Below are positions 32,885-45,515 of a DNA stretch of 64,000 nucleotides, piece after piece; positions within the stretch are counted from its first letter, which is position 1; every line of letters starts with the position of its first letter. Origin of the DNA: Pararge aegeria (taxonomy: Eukaryota; Arthropoda; Insecta; Lepidoptera; Nymphalidae); NCBI RefSeq assembly GCF_905163445.1, contig NC_053184.1, positions 3,906,001 through 3,970,000 on the forward strand, written 5' to 3'. The position numbers were made by a program, and so were the translations under genes. The notes beneath the pieces were generated by a model. It did no database searches, was not told the origin of the DNA, and was given only the letters and a program-made list of their open reading frames with translations.

Positions 32885-33854
32885 CAAATAAAAAGAGATA
32901 TAAAACTGTTAGGATGATTTTACGGTTCATTATTACACGTATAGTTCAAATTAATATGATATGAGTTTAAAAATTAAAACACACAGTTTTTATATAAAAT
33001 AAATAAGAGGCAGCTACATAACTTTCAAAATGTATGTAGAGATTAGATAAGTCTTAAACGGAGCATATCTTTGCATCCCATTCCGTATCGAACTGTGATA
33101 AATTGGAATTGTTTTGCCTCCATTACCACTAGCTGTAATTGTAAACTAGAATCTAATACGGTATACTAATAGTTATATTGATATACATTCCATTGCAATA
33201 TTAATGTAATATCGATGACATAATATTAATATTATAGTAGTTTGATATATAATTAATATTTTATCTAGTTAAACAAGTAAATTGTCGGACTTTGATTTAG
33301 AAATAACTGAAATTATAAATCATTTGAACTATAGCTGGCCAAACACAGGTATTTAATGATTATATATGTCGGTAACTTTAGTGTAAGTTGTCGTGCAAAC
33401 TGAGGTCCCAATTATGTTAGCGCAAATTAAATAAGGATAGCCAAACGTCAGAAGTTGACAACTGCATACAAATTTAACAGATTTACGTAGGAACTATACT
33501 AGTTATAACTAGTTACTTCATAGTAAAAGTTGCACTAGAAACTCTGCCAGTCTACTATTAACTATCTGTTGGTCCAAGCTTATCAATTAAACGACTAAAC
33601 CAAAATAAGGATTTTTTATCTAGTGGACACACACAAAGATATTGAAGATGAAAATTATAGTAAGTTTTTTTTTTACAATATTAATTGGCGGACCAAGAAA
33701 ATGGCCTGATACCTGAACCTGATATTAAGTAGAAAATTATCGCCTATAAACAGAACAGCACTTTGCAGGGAATAGGTACAAAGATCACATCCTACAAAGT
33801 GCCACATCGTGTCCCATTAACCTGAGGTGTAGGTGTTGAGCCTCATGCGCCAGT
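32885..33854. other. No gene seen
   Basis: Very AT-rich (for example 33180-33260). No supported open frames. Confidence 0.4.
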
Positions 33855-33862
33855 TATAACAC

Positions 33863-33951
33863 CAGTGGCGTGCATAGAGGGTATGCACAGGGTATGCAGA
33901 TGATTTTATATCATCTGCATACCCTGTGCATAACCTCTATGCACGCCACTG
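33863..33951. mobile_element. hAT-like MITE, 89 bp, almost fully palindromic
   Basis: It starts CAGTGGCGTGCATAGAGG and ends CACGCCACTG, with arms of about 40 bp and the loop TTTTATA. It is flanked by TATAACAC (33855-33862) and AATAACAC (33952-33959), an 8-bp duplication with one mismatch. An 8-bp target duplication with CAG...CTG ends is the hAT signature. The same end sequence occurs at 52624-52766. It has no transposase. Confidence 0.75.
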
Positions 33952-34189
33952 AATAACACCAGAAACCACGTACGTTAGAACGAATACAGCAATTCTGTCT
34001 GGCCGCAGAAATAAGTGTTTTACATTAAATGTTCTACTAGTATCCTACACTTACGTGACATAACTTACACGAGTTTATTGCACATAAGAATAACTGAGAT
34101 AGTCTATCTGCGCGATTTATACGAAATATAGCTTTTAGTTTTTGTTTTTAAACATTAAGAAAAATTAACGTTTTTTTTTTTACACCCAC

Positions 34190-34255
34190 AAGTTAGCTTT
34201 TGACTGCAATCTCACCTCGTGGTAAATTAATTTGCAGTCTGCATTAAATTGCAGT
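34190..34255 (-). mobile_element. SINE-B tail fragment
   Basis: AAGTTAGCTTTTGACTGCAA then TCTCACCTCGTGGTAA and TGCAGTCTGCAT is the reversed last part of SINE-B. Confidence 0.6.
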
Positions 34256-34259
34256 TTTA

Positions 34260-34710
34260 AGGGGGATTTACACAGATGAATTAAAACCAATAGCAATAAA
34301 TAATCAGTCTCTAAATTGCTCAAAGTATTGTTATTTTAATATTATTGAGGTCTTGTTTCAGAATAATAATGCATATTAAATTTATGGACAGTCGTATGTC
34401 ATATAACATAACCTGTCTATACAATGAAATTATTAAAATTATACGAAATTAAAAAGATGAGAACATCTTTCGGAGTTGAAAGAAAAATTTGAGGCGAAGT
34501 TTTGATTAAAATACCTGCCATTCCAAAGACTATATCAGCTTCATTTTCAACGCTGACGCAGCGCCGAAAAAGTCTTAGACTATGGTTGTATTTGCACGCG
34601 CTGAGTTAAATTTATTTATGTTTCCACGGTATAAAATGGCATAGTAAGCTTCCTGTCTCACCTACCTAACTATAAAATTAAAATAGTTTAAGGGATTTAG
34701 AAGACAATAA
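34260..34710. other. No gene seen
   Basis: AT-rich unique sequence. Confidence 0.4.
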
Positions 34711-34713
34711 ATT

Positions 34714-34972
34714 GACGGCCGAGTGGCGCAGTGGGCAGCGACCCTGCTTTCTGAGTCCAAGGCCGTGGGTTCGATTCCCACAACTGGAGAGTGTTTGTGT
34801 GATGAACATGAATGTTTTTCAGTGTCTGTATATTATAAGTATTTATGTGTATTATATTCATAAAAAAATATTCATCAGCTATCTCAGTACTCATAACACA
34901 AGCTACGCTTACTTTGGGGCTAGATGGCGATGTATGTATTGTCGTAGTATATTTATTTATATATTTATTTAA
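34714..34972 (+). mobile_element. SINE-A, best copy in the window
   Basis: The intact tRNA-like head begins GACGGCCGAGTGGCGCAGTG. The B box is in GTGGGTTCGATTCCCACAAC. Then GTGATGAACATGAATG, the CAGCTATCTC and CTTTGGGGC blocks and TAGATGGCGATG, ending in TTTATT repeats. Open frames on both strands (34697-34894 and 34712-34972) are SINE translations. Confidence 0.85.
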
Positions 34973-34979
34973 TAAAAAT

Positions 34980-36030
34980 GTACGTACCTACAATACGGTA
35001 CCTAAAATCTTTATCCGCGTATACAAAGTCTTGGGCATTAGCTAGTTTTGACGTTGATCTCGCTTGTGAAATATTCAGCGTTTTTAATATTCTTAAACTT
35101 CACACACATACGTTATATCTAATAAGGGGATACTTTAGCTCAATGACAGTGAGGAAATAAAACTCATTTACTAGGACTTGCACCTTTCCATTTGAAGCGC
35201 GATGTATCAAAGGCGAACTCGACGTTGAAGTTCAAGTTTTAGAAAATAGCACAGGTTGGGGGCTGTCACTCATTTAAGAAAACAGACAAAGTCGGGGAAG
35301 ACGAAAACACATAATTAATATAAAGTACAATCTCTCCCAAAAAAGTAATTTGACATGTAGACCGAGAGCTGGAGAACGTTTTTTATAATGATCATCGATT
35401 ACAATTGACGTTGCACGTGAAGTGCGAATTTTCAAATAAATAAATGAAAATCACCACTACCCGTGGCTTGCGTGGTATACTTCCATACATTAGTTACGGG
35501 CAGAAGACGCATCGTTGGTTGCGCTGGTCCGTTGATAATTCACGTAGCCAAAGTGAAATGTGTGCCACAATGCAGTTCGATTTAAAAGTGCACCAACATA
35601 AAATATATACTTTCGATAGTAACGTTCTAATGCCAAATACTAATTCACTTAGCCATCGCATTCCTAAATGGTGTCCTACCGAACCTACCTCGAAGTTATA
35701 TATACAAAGTTTCTATTAAAAAGAAAAACAATTACTATTCTATTAGCGGTAAACGACTAAAATAACACGTACTCTCATTTATAAAAGAGCGCTATAGCTA
35801 TAATTAGTCTAGCAGTGACTTAACACTTAAAAGGTAGTTAGTGTGTTTCGGTATATTAAATTAGAGTTTGATCTTATTAAATTAATAAAATATATTCTTA
35901 AATAACTATACATAGTTGCCAAAAAAATTGTATGATAACAAAACAAAAATTTTAAGCTATAATAGAAATAAACGTTTGAATTATCTGGCAACTACTACTA
36001 TAATATATAGTAATTTTTCACGTAATATGA
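34980..36030. other. No confirmed gene; one 91-codon open frame
   Basis: The + frame 35444-35719 has a mixed composition (KTHRWLRWSVDNSRSQSEM) and lies in a slightly less AT-rich patch. It shows no motif or splice partner. The rest is AT-rich. Confidence 0.2.
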
Positions 36031-36605
36031 ATGTCTTTGCAAGTATTAGGGTATAAAGGCAACAATACTCCTTTTACACTTATCACTGTAATATTATTTT
36101 TCAAATTTTATTTGCTCAACATGAAAATTCATATTTTATTTTGAAAATGAAAGTTGGAAGTGCAGGGAAGACATTCTTGCTTTGTTGTTCATTATACTTG
36201 TTGTTCACCGCCTATAGTTAACATATTTTACTTTCGTGCTTCATAAGTGTTATTTAAAACTTTTGAAAGCTTTGACTTCAGAGCAGTTTGTCTTGTGGCC
36301 TTGCATACAAAAATCCACAGAAATGTAAAAGAAAATATTAGTTTATATTAACACTTTCAAGTCAAGCGCACTTACGAAATTACAGCGTAATAGACTTTCA
36401 TAAAAATGTATAAGTACTGCTATAATATTTTGAGTAATCTACTAAAAAGAGCTTTAACCAGCTCTTATACTATAATTTAGAGTAAAATTCTACAGAACAG
36501 GAGTGTCGTCGTCAGTATTAAAGTATAAAGGAAACGGTACTCGCTTTCCACTTGTTACTGCATTGTTGCTTTTCAATTTTTATTTCCTCAACGCTGAAAT
36601 TAGTC
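36030..36605 (+). repeat. Old direct repeat, two units about 480 bp apart
   Basis: 36041-36120 and 36515-36598 share AGTATTA..GTATAAAGG, then AAC..TACTC, TTT.CACTT.T.ACTG, and TTTCAA.TTTTATTT.CTCAAC. Identity is patchy. A faint further trace (TTGCTCAACGTG) is at 39.58 kb. Confidence 0.45.
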
Positions 36606-36609
36606 TTTA

Positions 36610-38225
36610 ATTCTGAATAGTGTTGTTATAAAGAGTACGTCTCGCTCTTTCGTTTATTATAATCACGCTGAGAGCCTGCCAGGCTATGGTTCAAGTGACT
36701 TACCTACAGAATTTCAAGAAGACGCAATTTCCTAACAATTTTAAATTTTTGAGTATCTCGGCATAGTGGTAAAAACCACTTCATTAGTAAAACGTTGCCT
36801 CTGTTGAAATTAAATGGAAATCGACTACATTTAATACAATAAAAACTGTAAAGTAAAATGAAGAAGGTTGTACAGTAAGTGTTTAATACATTTTGAACAA
36901 GCTAATACATCCGAGACCACACGTGATAAAATGGGATTAATGAACGAGTTTTATACAGCCACTTTGGCACTTCAATTGCAAAAAAATATATCAGCGAGAA
37001 AGTAAATACTTTTTTGAATTTACCGAAATTAAATATATAGTATTCATCACGTTAAGTTTGGTTTTTGTTTGAATTTCAAACCCAAAATTAATATCTATCT
37101 TTGTTCCAATTTCGTTTTTCTTTTTCTCCTCTCATTCAAGACTCTGGTGTATCTATGTAAAACGAATTTATACACAAGAAACAGTTCTAGTTTGTATCAT
37201 GAAAATTATATGTTGTTCTGTGCTACTTCTCAGTATTCTCTGGGTTCGTTTATTAATTAATTTCTTCGATCGGACATTTTACGCTACTTTTATAATTAAC
37301 TAAAAATTACACGTAAAGTGAAATTCCATAAACATAAAACACATTTTTATGGCACACACGGCGTTATCATGCGACATATTCCCGTTACATTCCTTTTATG
37401 GGGCGTTAAAAAATACATTATTAATTTTACAAAAGCCAAAATCGTCTTGTTTAATCTAAATTGCCGTTTTTATTTTCGCATTAAGGCCGGGATTCCGGGC
37501 TGATTTATAATGTTATTAATCAAGCTGAAATATCAGGCACGCCCAATTATCTCTTGTTGAATTTTACTGCTTTTATTTTTCAGTTTCGTGTATTTTAAAT
37601 TTTTACTAGCGGATTACTTAGCACGGCTCTGTTTCAATTACTTTGTTAAGTAATATCGCTATGATTTCATAAAAACAACCACTGATGGGTTCAAATAATA
37701 TTAATCTTATTAATATTATTTGAACACTATATATTTTCACTATATATTTTGCTCACTACTTTCAAATCGGTGATAGACACCCGAATGAGTATAAAAGCAA
37801 AGCTGGAAAAATAAACATGCAATCCTGAAGATAAATAGGAGTCAAACTTAAACTTTCTATTAATAAAGATGACATTAGCTAAATTCAGTATATACGAAAG
37901 TAATTTTGCAGTCTAAATGCAACTTTCCTCATCAAGTAGACAGCATTGCATGCATTTCTGCAATGGAAATAAAACACAGAGACGTTGAATTGAGCCTTGA
38001 TGCAGAAGTTTCTAGACTAGACAATAAATAAAATACTTGTTCGCATACAATAAAATATAATTTTCTAAGGAATTTACTCTAGTGTAAAATCAGCATGTGG
38101 CGAGCATGATAGACTGGCGACCGTGACGGTGCACGCACTGTGGTTGACGTTGCCATTTGTTCTCTGTCTTAGATCAAGTTAGACTGCCAGGCACGACTAC
38201 GATAGGATTTTTAATATAATTAATA
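36610..38225. other. No gene seen; one perfect hairpin
   Basis: AT-rich. 37689-37705 and 37709-37725 are perfect inverted arms (GTTCAAATAATATTAAT) around CTT. The + open frames at 37069-37260 and 37318-37503 have no motif. Confidence 0.4.
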
Positions 38226-38227
38226 AA

Positions 38228-38325
38228 TTAAAGCCAGCGTGGTGGACTGCGGCCTTAACTCCTACACATTATAGGAGGAGACCCGTCCCCTGTAGTAGGC
38301 CGGTAATAGGTCAATATTTTACACA
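38228..38325 (+). mobile_element. SINE-C tail fragment
   Basis: CCAGCGTGGTGGACTGCGGC, then AGGAGGAGACCCGTCCCCTG and GGCCGGTAATAGGTCAA. Confidence 0.75.
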
Positions 38326-38394
38326 TCCGAGTAAACCTTAAAATCACCTAAAAATAATCTAAGTCGATTCATCTGTCGGGAAACACGATGCCAC

Positions 38395-38497
38395 AGACAC
38401 ACGCTCTCACACACACACACACACACCCACACCCACCCACTCACACCCACCCACACATGCGCACGCACACACACACACACACACACACACCCACACA
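38395..38497. repeat. Compound CA microsatellite
   Basis: ACACACAC runs interrupted by CCCACCCACTCACACCCA-type blocks and GCGCACG. The minus open frame at 38319-38504 is made of this repeat. Confidence 0.9.
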
Positions 38498-38499
38498 AT

Positions 38500-41040
38500 C
38501 GCACAGAGACGTAAACCTTAAAACATCCCGTCGTTTTTGCGTTGGGGGTTAAAAATAAAAAATCACTTTATCATTATTTTTATTTCAATCAGTAGAGATT
38601 TTAGATTTTTACACGTTTTCCATACACATAGCAAATATTTCCGTGTATTAAATAAGGACTATTCCTTATTTTATACACAGAAATATTTTTCACAGTCCTA
38701 AATTCTCTATACCGCCTATGGGACTGGGAGGTCATGTTCCTCCCCGTTTCCCCAAATGTGGTGGGTACTAAAAATTTATGTGTTCCTTGATGGACCTATG
38801 AGCGGGAAAACATTTGGGTATTTACCGCGATCAAAGTAGCACATAGAGTAGCCTACACCTGAGCTTTCCTTTGTGACTAGATATTGTGGACTAGATCCAG
38901 CAACGCCCTGCGAATTTCTTGATGTTGTTGATAAATTCAGTTGTGATCCACGCTGTATTTTCTAATACAGAGTCGTCAATATAGCATCTTAACTAACCTA
39001 CTTTACGCCGGTCTGCCGAGCTACTCGTTCATAACTTAACGCTTCGCAACTCTTTTCTCTATTTTGATACAGAAAGTGAATCCTTGCATATTCCGAACAA
39101 ATGCCAGTAAATAATCAAGCAGCATAACTTACAGAGTTTCCTAGTTTAAGTGGCAATGAGTGGGGCACTTAGCTCGCAGAACAAAAGAAAGTTTAGTTCA
39201 CAAAGTGCTGGAGTGGCGATGACAACCTGAAAAACTTTTGGAGATCTGCCTCTAGGCAGACAGATGTCATCCACCAACCTTTAAAAATTAACATTATATT
39301 TGTGCTAAATTACAAGGAACCCATTCTGAAAATCAGTATGATCGTTAGATTGTATTTAAGTATAAATGTCCCACAATCTACGCGATTCAAGGAGGTTGTA
39401 TAACGCTTAGGTTCAGAATCACCATTTTTTCCTGTTAGCAACAAAGGTGAGGCCTTGCGTAATAACAGGGATTTCCCCTGATAGTGACAGATTATTCAGT
39501 GTTGCCATAAAAAGAAATATTCCACTGCAATTTACATTGAAAAATATTGCATGAATACTTTATATTTAAATTGCTCAACGTGTTTTATGAGTGCGTTTTT
39601 ATTTATATTCCTTTCACGTAAAATTGTTCGATCTGAAAAGTAATTTTTGAAAGAGATTTATCTCAACACGTTCTACAAAGAAATAAATATATTATAAACA
39701 TTTGGAATGATTGATATTACTTTCTACTAATTTTACTGGAGAAAATAATAACACAAAAGTAATATAAACGGCAAGTTATTGCATGTCCAATAATTGTTAT
39801 TGTACTACTGTGACTAAAACATAACCTTTTTTGTTATGTTATATATATATTTATATATGTTTTAATATTATAAGAACCTGGGGCATTTCCGCCAACATCA
39901 ATGCATCAAAAATAATATTAGACCACACAGCACATAAATGCCTGTGATAATAAAAAATTGTGAATATGTTTTTTCTGTATTCACAAAGTTATCATTTTAC
40001 AATTGTGTTAAATAGTTAGAGTCCGTCAACGTTTATTTAACCATTGTGAAGAGTCTTAACTCTATATATCTCTCTTTCTCTCTCTCATTAGAGTTTTTTA
40101 TGGCCGGTCGGATGATAATATATTCTAATACTATTTTGATCACTTTTAAGTTAGCCCATGACTTCTCCATTGTTCGAATTTGCTATTCCATTGTGGGGTA
40201 CAAGTATACTCTCTCATAGTAGAGGGTCGTTGAGACCTCAAACCTTCCTCACCGCTTCTTCCTAGCTTTACATTAAAAATGTATTGTAGCGAAATTAATT
40301 TAAGTAAAACAATAGGGTACTTACCAATGTAAACACTATAGAAGCAATAAAAAAGCTTATTAATTATACTAGCTAACGTTTTGCTTGCGTCTAAATACCA
40401 GTCTATTTACAAAAGAATTTTCTCAAGAAAATTTACCTTAGACGTACACACTAATTAGGTTTTAGACCTTAATTAGTGTTCCTAATTTAAATACTAAAAC
40501 CTATTATCCCCCTGAAATATATTAATTTTAGGGACGCATGCATTGATATTAAAACCAAAGATACTCCAAAAGAACAGTCTCATTGAACAGTCCTATAAAA
40601 CTTAAATTCATATTTAATTTAAAAATCTTTACATTATAAGGAAGAAAATGCTAATGCTAAAAAAACACACTCACTCTTTTTAAATAACTTTTATATTGAT
40701 AATAAATGTAAGCTAGTGTACCAGCTAAGTGGTACCAATATAGACTAGTCAAGCCTAAGCTCAGCTGCCTATGCATTCAGGTATTAGACAGCTTACCAAT
40801 TTTGAAAGAGCTAGGCTTGTTTATTTCGCATATTTCCACAATAATTTCCTATGGGATCTTGTGGCGCAAAGCAGATATTGAAAGTACATTTATACAGAAA
40901 AAGATCGATATATAAACTTAGATAAAGCGGATACTTAAAGTCTTTGTGTGACGATATTTTATTCTTTATACCATCACGCTGATATTAACAATCAACTAAC
41001 TAGAAACGGACATAAATTCGTGATATATGCATATCCTTTG
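38500..41040. other. No gene seen
   Basis: Long AT-rich unique stretch. Short near-palindromes occur, for example ACACTAATTAGG facing CCTTAATTAGTGT near 40447-40480. There is a TA-rich patch at 39840-39860. No supported open frames. Confidence 0.4.
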
Positions 41041-41095
41041 CGAAAAGTGCAGAGCTCATTTGGGGGGTTGAGTATATTGTTTTACAACATAATTT
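41041..41095. repeat. Unnamed short repeat (family H), copy
   Basis: GAAAAGTGCAGAGC then TTGGGGGGTTGAGTATATTG matches GAAAAGTACAAAG and TGTGGGGTTGAGTATATAC at 58.58 kb, and GTGGGGGTTGAGTATACAC at 8.98 kb, the last lying in the hammerhead-bearing repeat. Confidence 0.4.
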
Positions 41096-41234
41096 CTAAG
41101 GTAATTCTGGACCTACCAATCACGTAATTTAAGTGGCGTGTTAAATTTACTACAGCGAGGTTACTATACAATTTGTAAGTTTCTTTATGAAAAGTTTGAT
41201 TGGAAGCAGCCAGCTCCGCTCTCATCTCCCACAA

Positions 41235-41345
41235 ATGACTGTTGATGTTGGAATTTAACAATTTCTGAGTTGCTTGCAGGCTCTTCTCGGTAGAATCTGC
41301 TTTGCTGTCAAAAATACAGACATACTTGACGTTTCATAATTAAAA
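41235..41345 (+). mobile_element. LINE 3' UTR-like fragment, diverged
   Basis: GGCTCTTCTCGGTAGAATCT, then GACATACTTGACGTTTCATA, parallels 23500-23645. Confidence 0.45.
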
Positions 41346-41349
41346 TAAC

Positions 41350-42755
41350 GGAATTTAGATTATTTGAAGTTATACTTCTTTTAGCGCGTTAGGGAAAAAT
41401 GATGGGAGTAAGTTTTTACGATGCGCACACGTCACAAAAAACCGACACCGTGAAGTTAGCGATAAGGTTCGACAGTGTACACTTTCAATTGTCAAATTCT
41501 GCGGACTTATTCCGCTGATTTAATTGATCCAATTGTACAAAAATCTCAAATTTTAATGTTGAGTGAAACTTGGCTGTACAATAATGAGTCTATTATTTCA
41601 AATTTAATTATGTTTACTATGTTTCTTTAATTATGTAGAAATATTTTTTGTGATATTAAAATTTAACTAGATTATGTGTTATAATAAAACTTTCAATGTA
41701 TTAAATAACTTTTTATTACTGTTAGCGTCGTTTTTTCTAGAAACGTAGAATAAGGCGAAAGATAAAAAAAATTTAAAAGATTTTTATCTTGTTACGCCCA
41801 AGAAATATAACTTCTAACGCGTGTACATAAGTACACACACGTTTCATATTTATCTCACAAACCTTCAAAGATACTACTTGTTAGCAGTCGATTAGGAGTC
41901 AATCCCGAGGTGTTTTTTATAAAACCTAAGCAAACGCAAGGATACAGCTACTTAGTTCTTTATAACAATCGTCTTTCGAGCAGTACTTATCATTCCCATA
42001 CATAAATAAAATCGGAAGTTTTATGAAGATTTAAGTGGATATCTTTGTTTAATGAACACCGATGGCCGCTTGACAAATATTAATATTTTCAAGTTTCTTA
42101 AGGGGAGCGTCAATTAAGCCGCCAACTTGGGCTTTGCCGTTATCTTTGTGTTACAGACGCCTTTATTTATTCAACGTCGTAATTAACTGGAGAGTGTATT
42201 CGGATGTTTTTGTACGTAATTGTTATTTTATAAGGCAGGTTATATTTATCGCATAATTAAATACTCTCACTTTTACGGGATAAACGTATGGTTTAAAATA
42301 ACATTACATAACCAATAAAAAGTATTACTTTTAATGACACTAAAGTCAGTAACATCAGCAAAAATAGAAATAAATCATTGTTAAATTATTTTATAATTTA
42401 TTTTATGATATTTTTTAATTTTTTTAAACGTTTTAGATTTTATTTAGTTCTAAATAGTTTATTTTCGGTTATATTTATAAAACAATTATATTAAATAAAT
42501 ATTTATTATTTAAATTTTTTGTCAGTATAGGTATTTCGCCTGAAATAAAAGCATTTATTACTATAATATACATAATACTTTTCACACCATTTATATAAAA
42601 AGTATAATAGCCTGTTAAATATCCAGAACACAAGTTATCCATATGCAATATTTGGCTATAATTGTTTCCACTGTAAAACCGTGCATTTGCTACAAAGTTT
42701 ATTTTTCTAAATCGCATGTTCTTTCCCATCCCCTTATCTAATATTCCCTTCGAGG
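41350..42755. other. No gene seen; one less AT-rich unique block
   Basis: 42055-42200 (ATGGCCGCTTGACAAATATT, GGAGCGTCAATTAAGCCGCC) includes several TAATT cores and is unique in the window. It could be an enhancer but cannot be tested here. The minus open frame at 42475-42729 is AT-driven. Confidence 0.3.
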
Positions 42756-42757
42756 TT

Positions 42758-43090
42758 TTTTTTTATTACAGGTTAGCTCTTGACTGCAATCTCACCTGGT
42801 CGTAAGTGATGATGCAGTCTAAGATGTTAGCGGGCTTCCCTGTTACGAAGTATGGTTGTCATACTCATAATCGGTTTCCACGCGACATCGCAGCGGAACA
42901 CTAGATCTCTTAGCAGTACGTCTTTGTCAGTAACTAGGGTGGTAACTAGCCACGGCCAAAGCCTCCCACTAGACCAGACCAGAGAATATTCAGAAATTAT
43001 AAATTCCCAAATTGGCCCTGCCTAGAATCGAACCGGGACCTCCTACTTAAATTCAAAGCACTCACCGTTGCGCCAGGAAGGTCAACCAGG
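42758..43090 (-). mobile_element. SINE-B, near full length
   Basis: The reversed order is complete: GGTTAGCTCTTGACTGCAAT, TGATGATGCAGTCTAAGATG, GGGTGGTAACTAGCCACGGC, AGACCAGACCAGAG and CCTAGAATCGAACCGGGACC (B box), then GCGCTCACCG-like GCACTCACCGTTGCGCCAGG. Confidence 0.85.
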
Positions 43091-43414
43091 TAAGTAAACG
43101 TTTGCACTATGTTGTTCATTCATTGAGGAGGCTGCAGAATTTTCTTCCGCTTCATACCAAAATTATGTTGGCCTAATCTTTATTGCTTCCATTTATTAAA
43201 TACGCTGACGTCTGCTATTTGGCTGCCACTAAAGAGCTACTAGAATAACTCGAAAGACTTCAGAATATGTGCATTTGCTTTATTTTCGGATTACGAAAAT
43301 TCGATCACGTTTCTGATTTTCGTCGTCAGTTAAAGTGTGTGCCAATTCGTTTTCGCCGGAATGTGCATATTTAAAATAACATAACTAAAATATGTATTTT
43401 TTAAATTTATCAAT

Positions 43415-43475
43415 AGGTAAATCCATAGCCTTGTAGTCTATAGTTGAACATTCTAACTACTAGACCAACGAGGCA
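43415..43475 (-). mobile_element. tRNA-like SINE head fragment
   Basis: AACATTCTAACTACTAGACC then AACGAGGCA is a reversed tRNA-like 5' end, also seen at 47.97 kb (CAGACCAACAAGACA). Confidence 0.4.
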
Positions 43476-43479
43476 ATAA

Positions 43480-44770
43480 AACAATACAATTTTGAAAAGA
43501 ACAATAACATAAATCAAAACCAAAATTACAGTATAACTTAATCACTTTTTAATTCCTCATTTCGCCAACTCTTCACTCACAGTCAAATTATTGAGATCTT
43601 TAATAAACAAAAGGCAAAACATTAATCATGCCGCAGCTTGAAACTAAGGGGCATACGAAGAAATCCAATTTTCTAGAATGGTTCCACGAATTTGGAATTG
43701 GAAAACTTCCAGATTTCTAACGTCCGTGATAGAGACTCACTACGCGGCTGTATTAGAGAATTCCTTTTTAGTCTGAATTAGAAATCCCATTATACGGTAT
43801 AGTACGGCTTTATGGTTTCTTTGTAAAGTACAAAAATGAGGTATAAGGGATTAGATCAATAACATTAAAACTTTAGATTCAATATGGAACGCAAAACTAA
43901 AAAGTAGTTTATCAAATCTTTAACGGCTTGGTGGTATAAAAATAATATGCTCTATTTATTACGATAATATAACCATGTTTGTACAAAGAATAGATAAAAT
44001 AAAAAGAACTTAAGGGAAAATTTCTACGAAAAATTCGTTCGAATGATGGGCACGCTACTCATTGCTTTTGGCACTTTGTCACATTGGACTTCGCCGAAAA
44101 CTGCATCCAGAACTAATAAGGCTACAGTGCAAAAAATATGTTAAAACTTTGTACCTCAAATTTTAGTAAGCTGAATGTTCAGACACATTTCTCCTACTCA
44201 TTTCTCATAAAATAGCTATAAATAATGAATATACTACTACCTTATTGATCTAGATATCAGGACACTCTATACGGATCATAGGGGCTAGTTTTATTTTGAT
44301 GGTTTCAGTCATCAAATTCGCAGTAACAGCCCGAACATAGGATAGGGGTATGCTGGGTGGATGCCTTGCCTTGTTGACTCATACATGGCGTTGCACAAGC
44401 CTTTGAACTGCTTAAATACAGGTGGGAACTGTTATAACATGTCATCATCATCATCATACTGTTAGCAATTTCAAATATGATTAGTGTGTCAATATACCTC
44501 ATGAAATAATAAGTCTAACCATGTCAATATACCCACCCTTGTTGCATACGTTTCATGACGTAGATTGACAGGTAGTGATACCGATTTGTGTACGTAGTAA
44601 TGATTCTGGCGGGCATTGAATGATTGAGGCGGACGGCAGTCTATTATCGGCTGTAGTCACGTTCGGACGTGGGCATAAAAATACTGTGAATAATTATTGT
44701 GATTAATGTGTGATAAATGGAAGACAAATAATAAAATGATTTAATTAAATTTTATCAGCGTATCATTCCA
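43480..44770. other. No gene seen
   Basis: AT-rich sequence. The minus open frame at 44305-44502 includes a CATCATCAT repeat and has no motif. Confidence 0.4.
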
Positions 44771-44799
44771 AGTTACCCTTCCGAGCTTTCAATATCAAC

Positions 44800-44945
44800 C
44801 GATAGACGTCCACTACTGGACGCTAGCTAGCTGCTAGTTCTTTTGTAGGGAGTTTCAAATTCCATGGTTTTGTCGGTAACTCTGGTTCCGCTACGGATCT
44901 CAACATTTCAGATTTGATCACGTAAAAATACTCCGAGTATAGTTT
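44800..44945 (-). mobile_element. RTE-like LINE 3' fragments joined
   Basis: GTCCACTACTGGACGCTAGC and TTTGTAGGGAGTTTCAAATT match the LINE 3' end. GGTAACTCTGGTTCCGCTAC and TTTCAGATTTGATCACGTA match the EIRRRTRVT region seen at 51.65 kb. The two pieces are not contiguous in ORF2, so sequence between them is deleted. A SINE-C tail follows at once. Confidence 0.55.
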
Positions 44946-44947
44946 GT

Positions 44948-45115
44948 AGTGCATGCCTAAGAGTTTTCCATAATGTTCTCAAAGGTGTGTGGAGTCCATC
45001 GATCTGAAGTGGGCCAGCGTGATGGACTACGGCCTTATCCCCTTCTCATTGTGGGAGGAGACCCGTGCACTGCAGTAGTGGGCCGTTATTGTTTTGATAT
45101 GATGATAATAGTTAC
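44948..45115 (+). mobile_element. SINE-C 3' part
   Basis: GCATGCCTAAGAGTTTTCCA, GTGTGTGGAGTCCATCGATC, CCAGCGTGATGGACTACGGC and GGAGGAGACCCGTGCACTGC. Confidence 0.8.
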
Positions 45116-45284
45116 GCAGATGTATTAAGTGTGTTCTGATACACAACTAATGTAGATTTACCTTACTTTCGGTATCATGATATAAATGCACATATTCAGT
45201 CCCACGACGTGTTTCTGCATTTTTCAAAGACGATATGCAGCCGTATCTAGTAAATCTATTGTTTAAGTTTTTTTTTAAAGACTA

Positions 45285-45515
45285 ATGTGTTGACAAATGG
45301 ACGTCGCTGGACAGTCTTTTTTAGGGAGTTCCAAATACCCTGGTCTTATGCAGCTTGTGTCCAGCAGATATCTGCAACTCGTTTGATGTCATCTGTCCGC
45401 TTTTTCGAGGACTACCAGAGCAGAGTTTACCGATGCGAGGTCGCCATTCCAGCACCTTGAACTCCAACGTCCATCCGTTCTCCGAGCTGTGTGGCCCGCT
45501 CATTGTCAATAACAA
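45285..45515 (-). pseudogene. RTE-like LINE ORF2 C-terminus
   Basis: The minus frame 45321-45515 contains FKVLEWRPRIGKL, then SGSPRKSGQM, close to the VLEWRPR..GRP motif at the end of lepidopteran RTE-type ORF2. Downstream, TAGGGAGTTCCAAATA on the + strand marks the end of the coding part. It is truncated and substituted. Confidence 0.65.

Noticed and set aside
34697..34972. Overlapping frames on both strands
   Set aside because: Both lie in a full SINE-A copy. The same peptides recur at other SINE-A copies.
38319..38504. 61-codon minus frame rich in C, V and W
   Set aside because: It is a translation of the CA microsatellite and a SINE-C tail.
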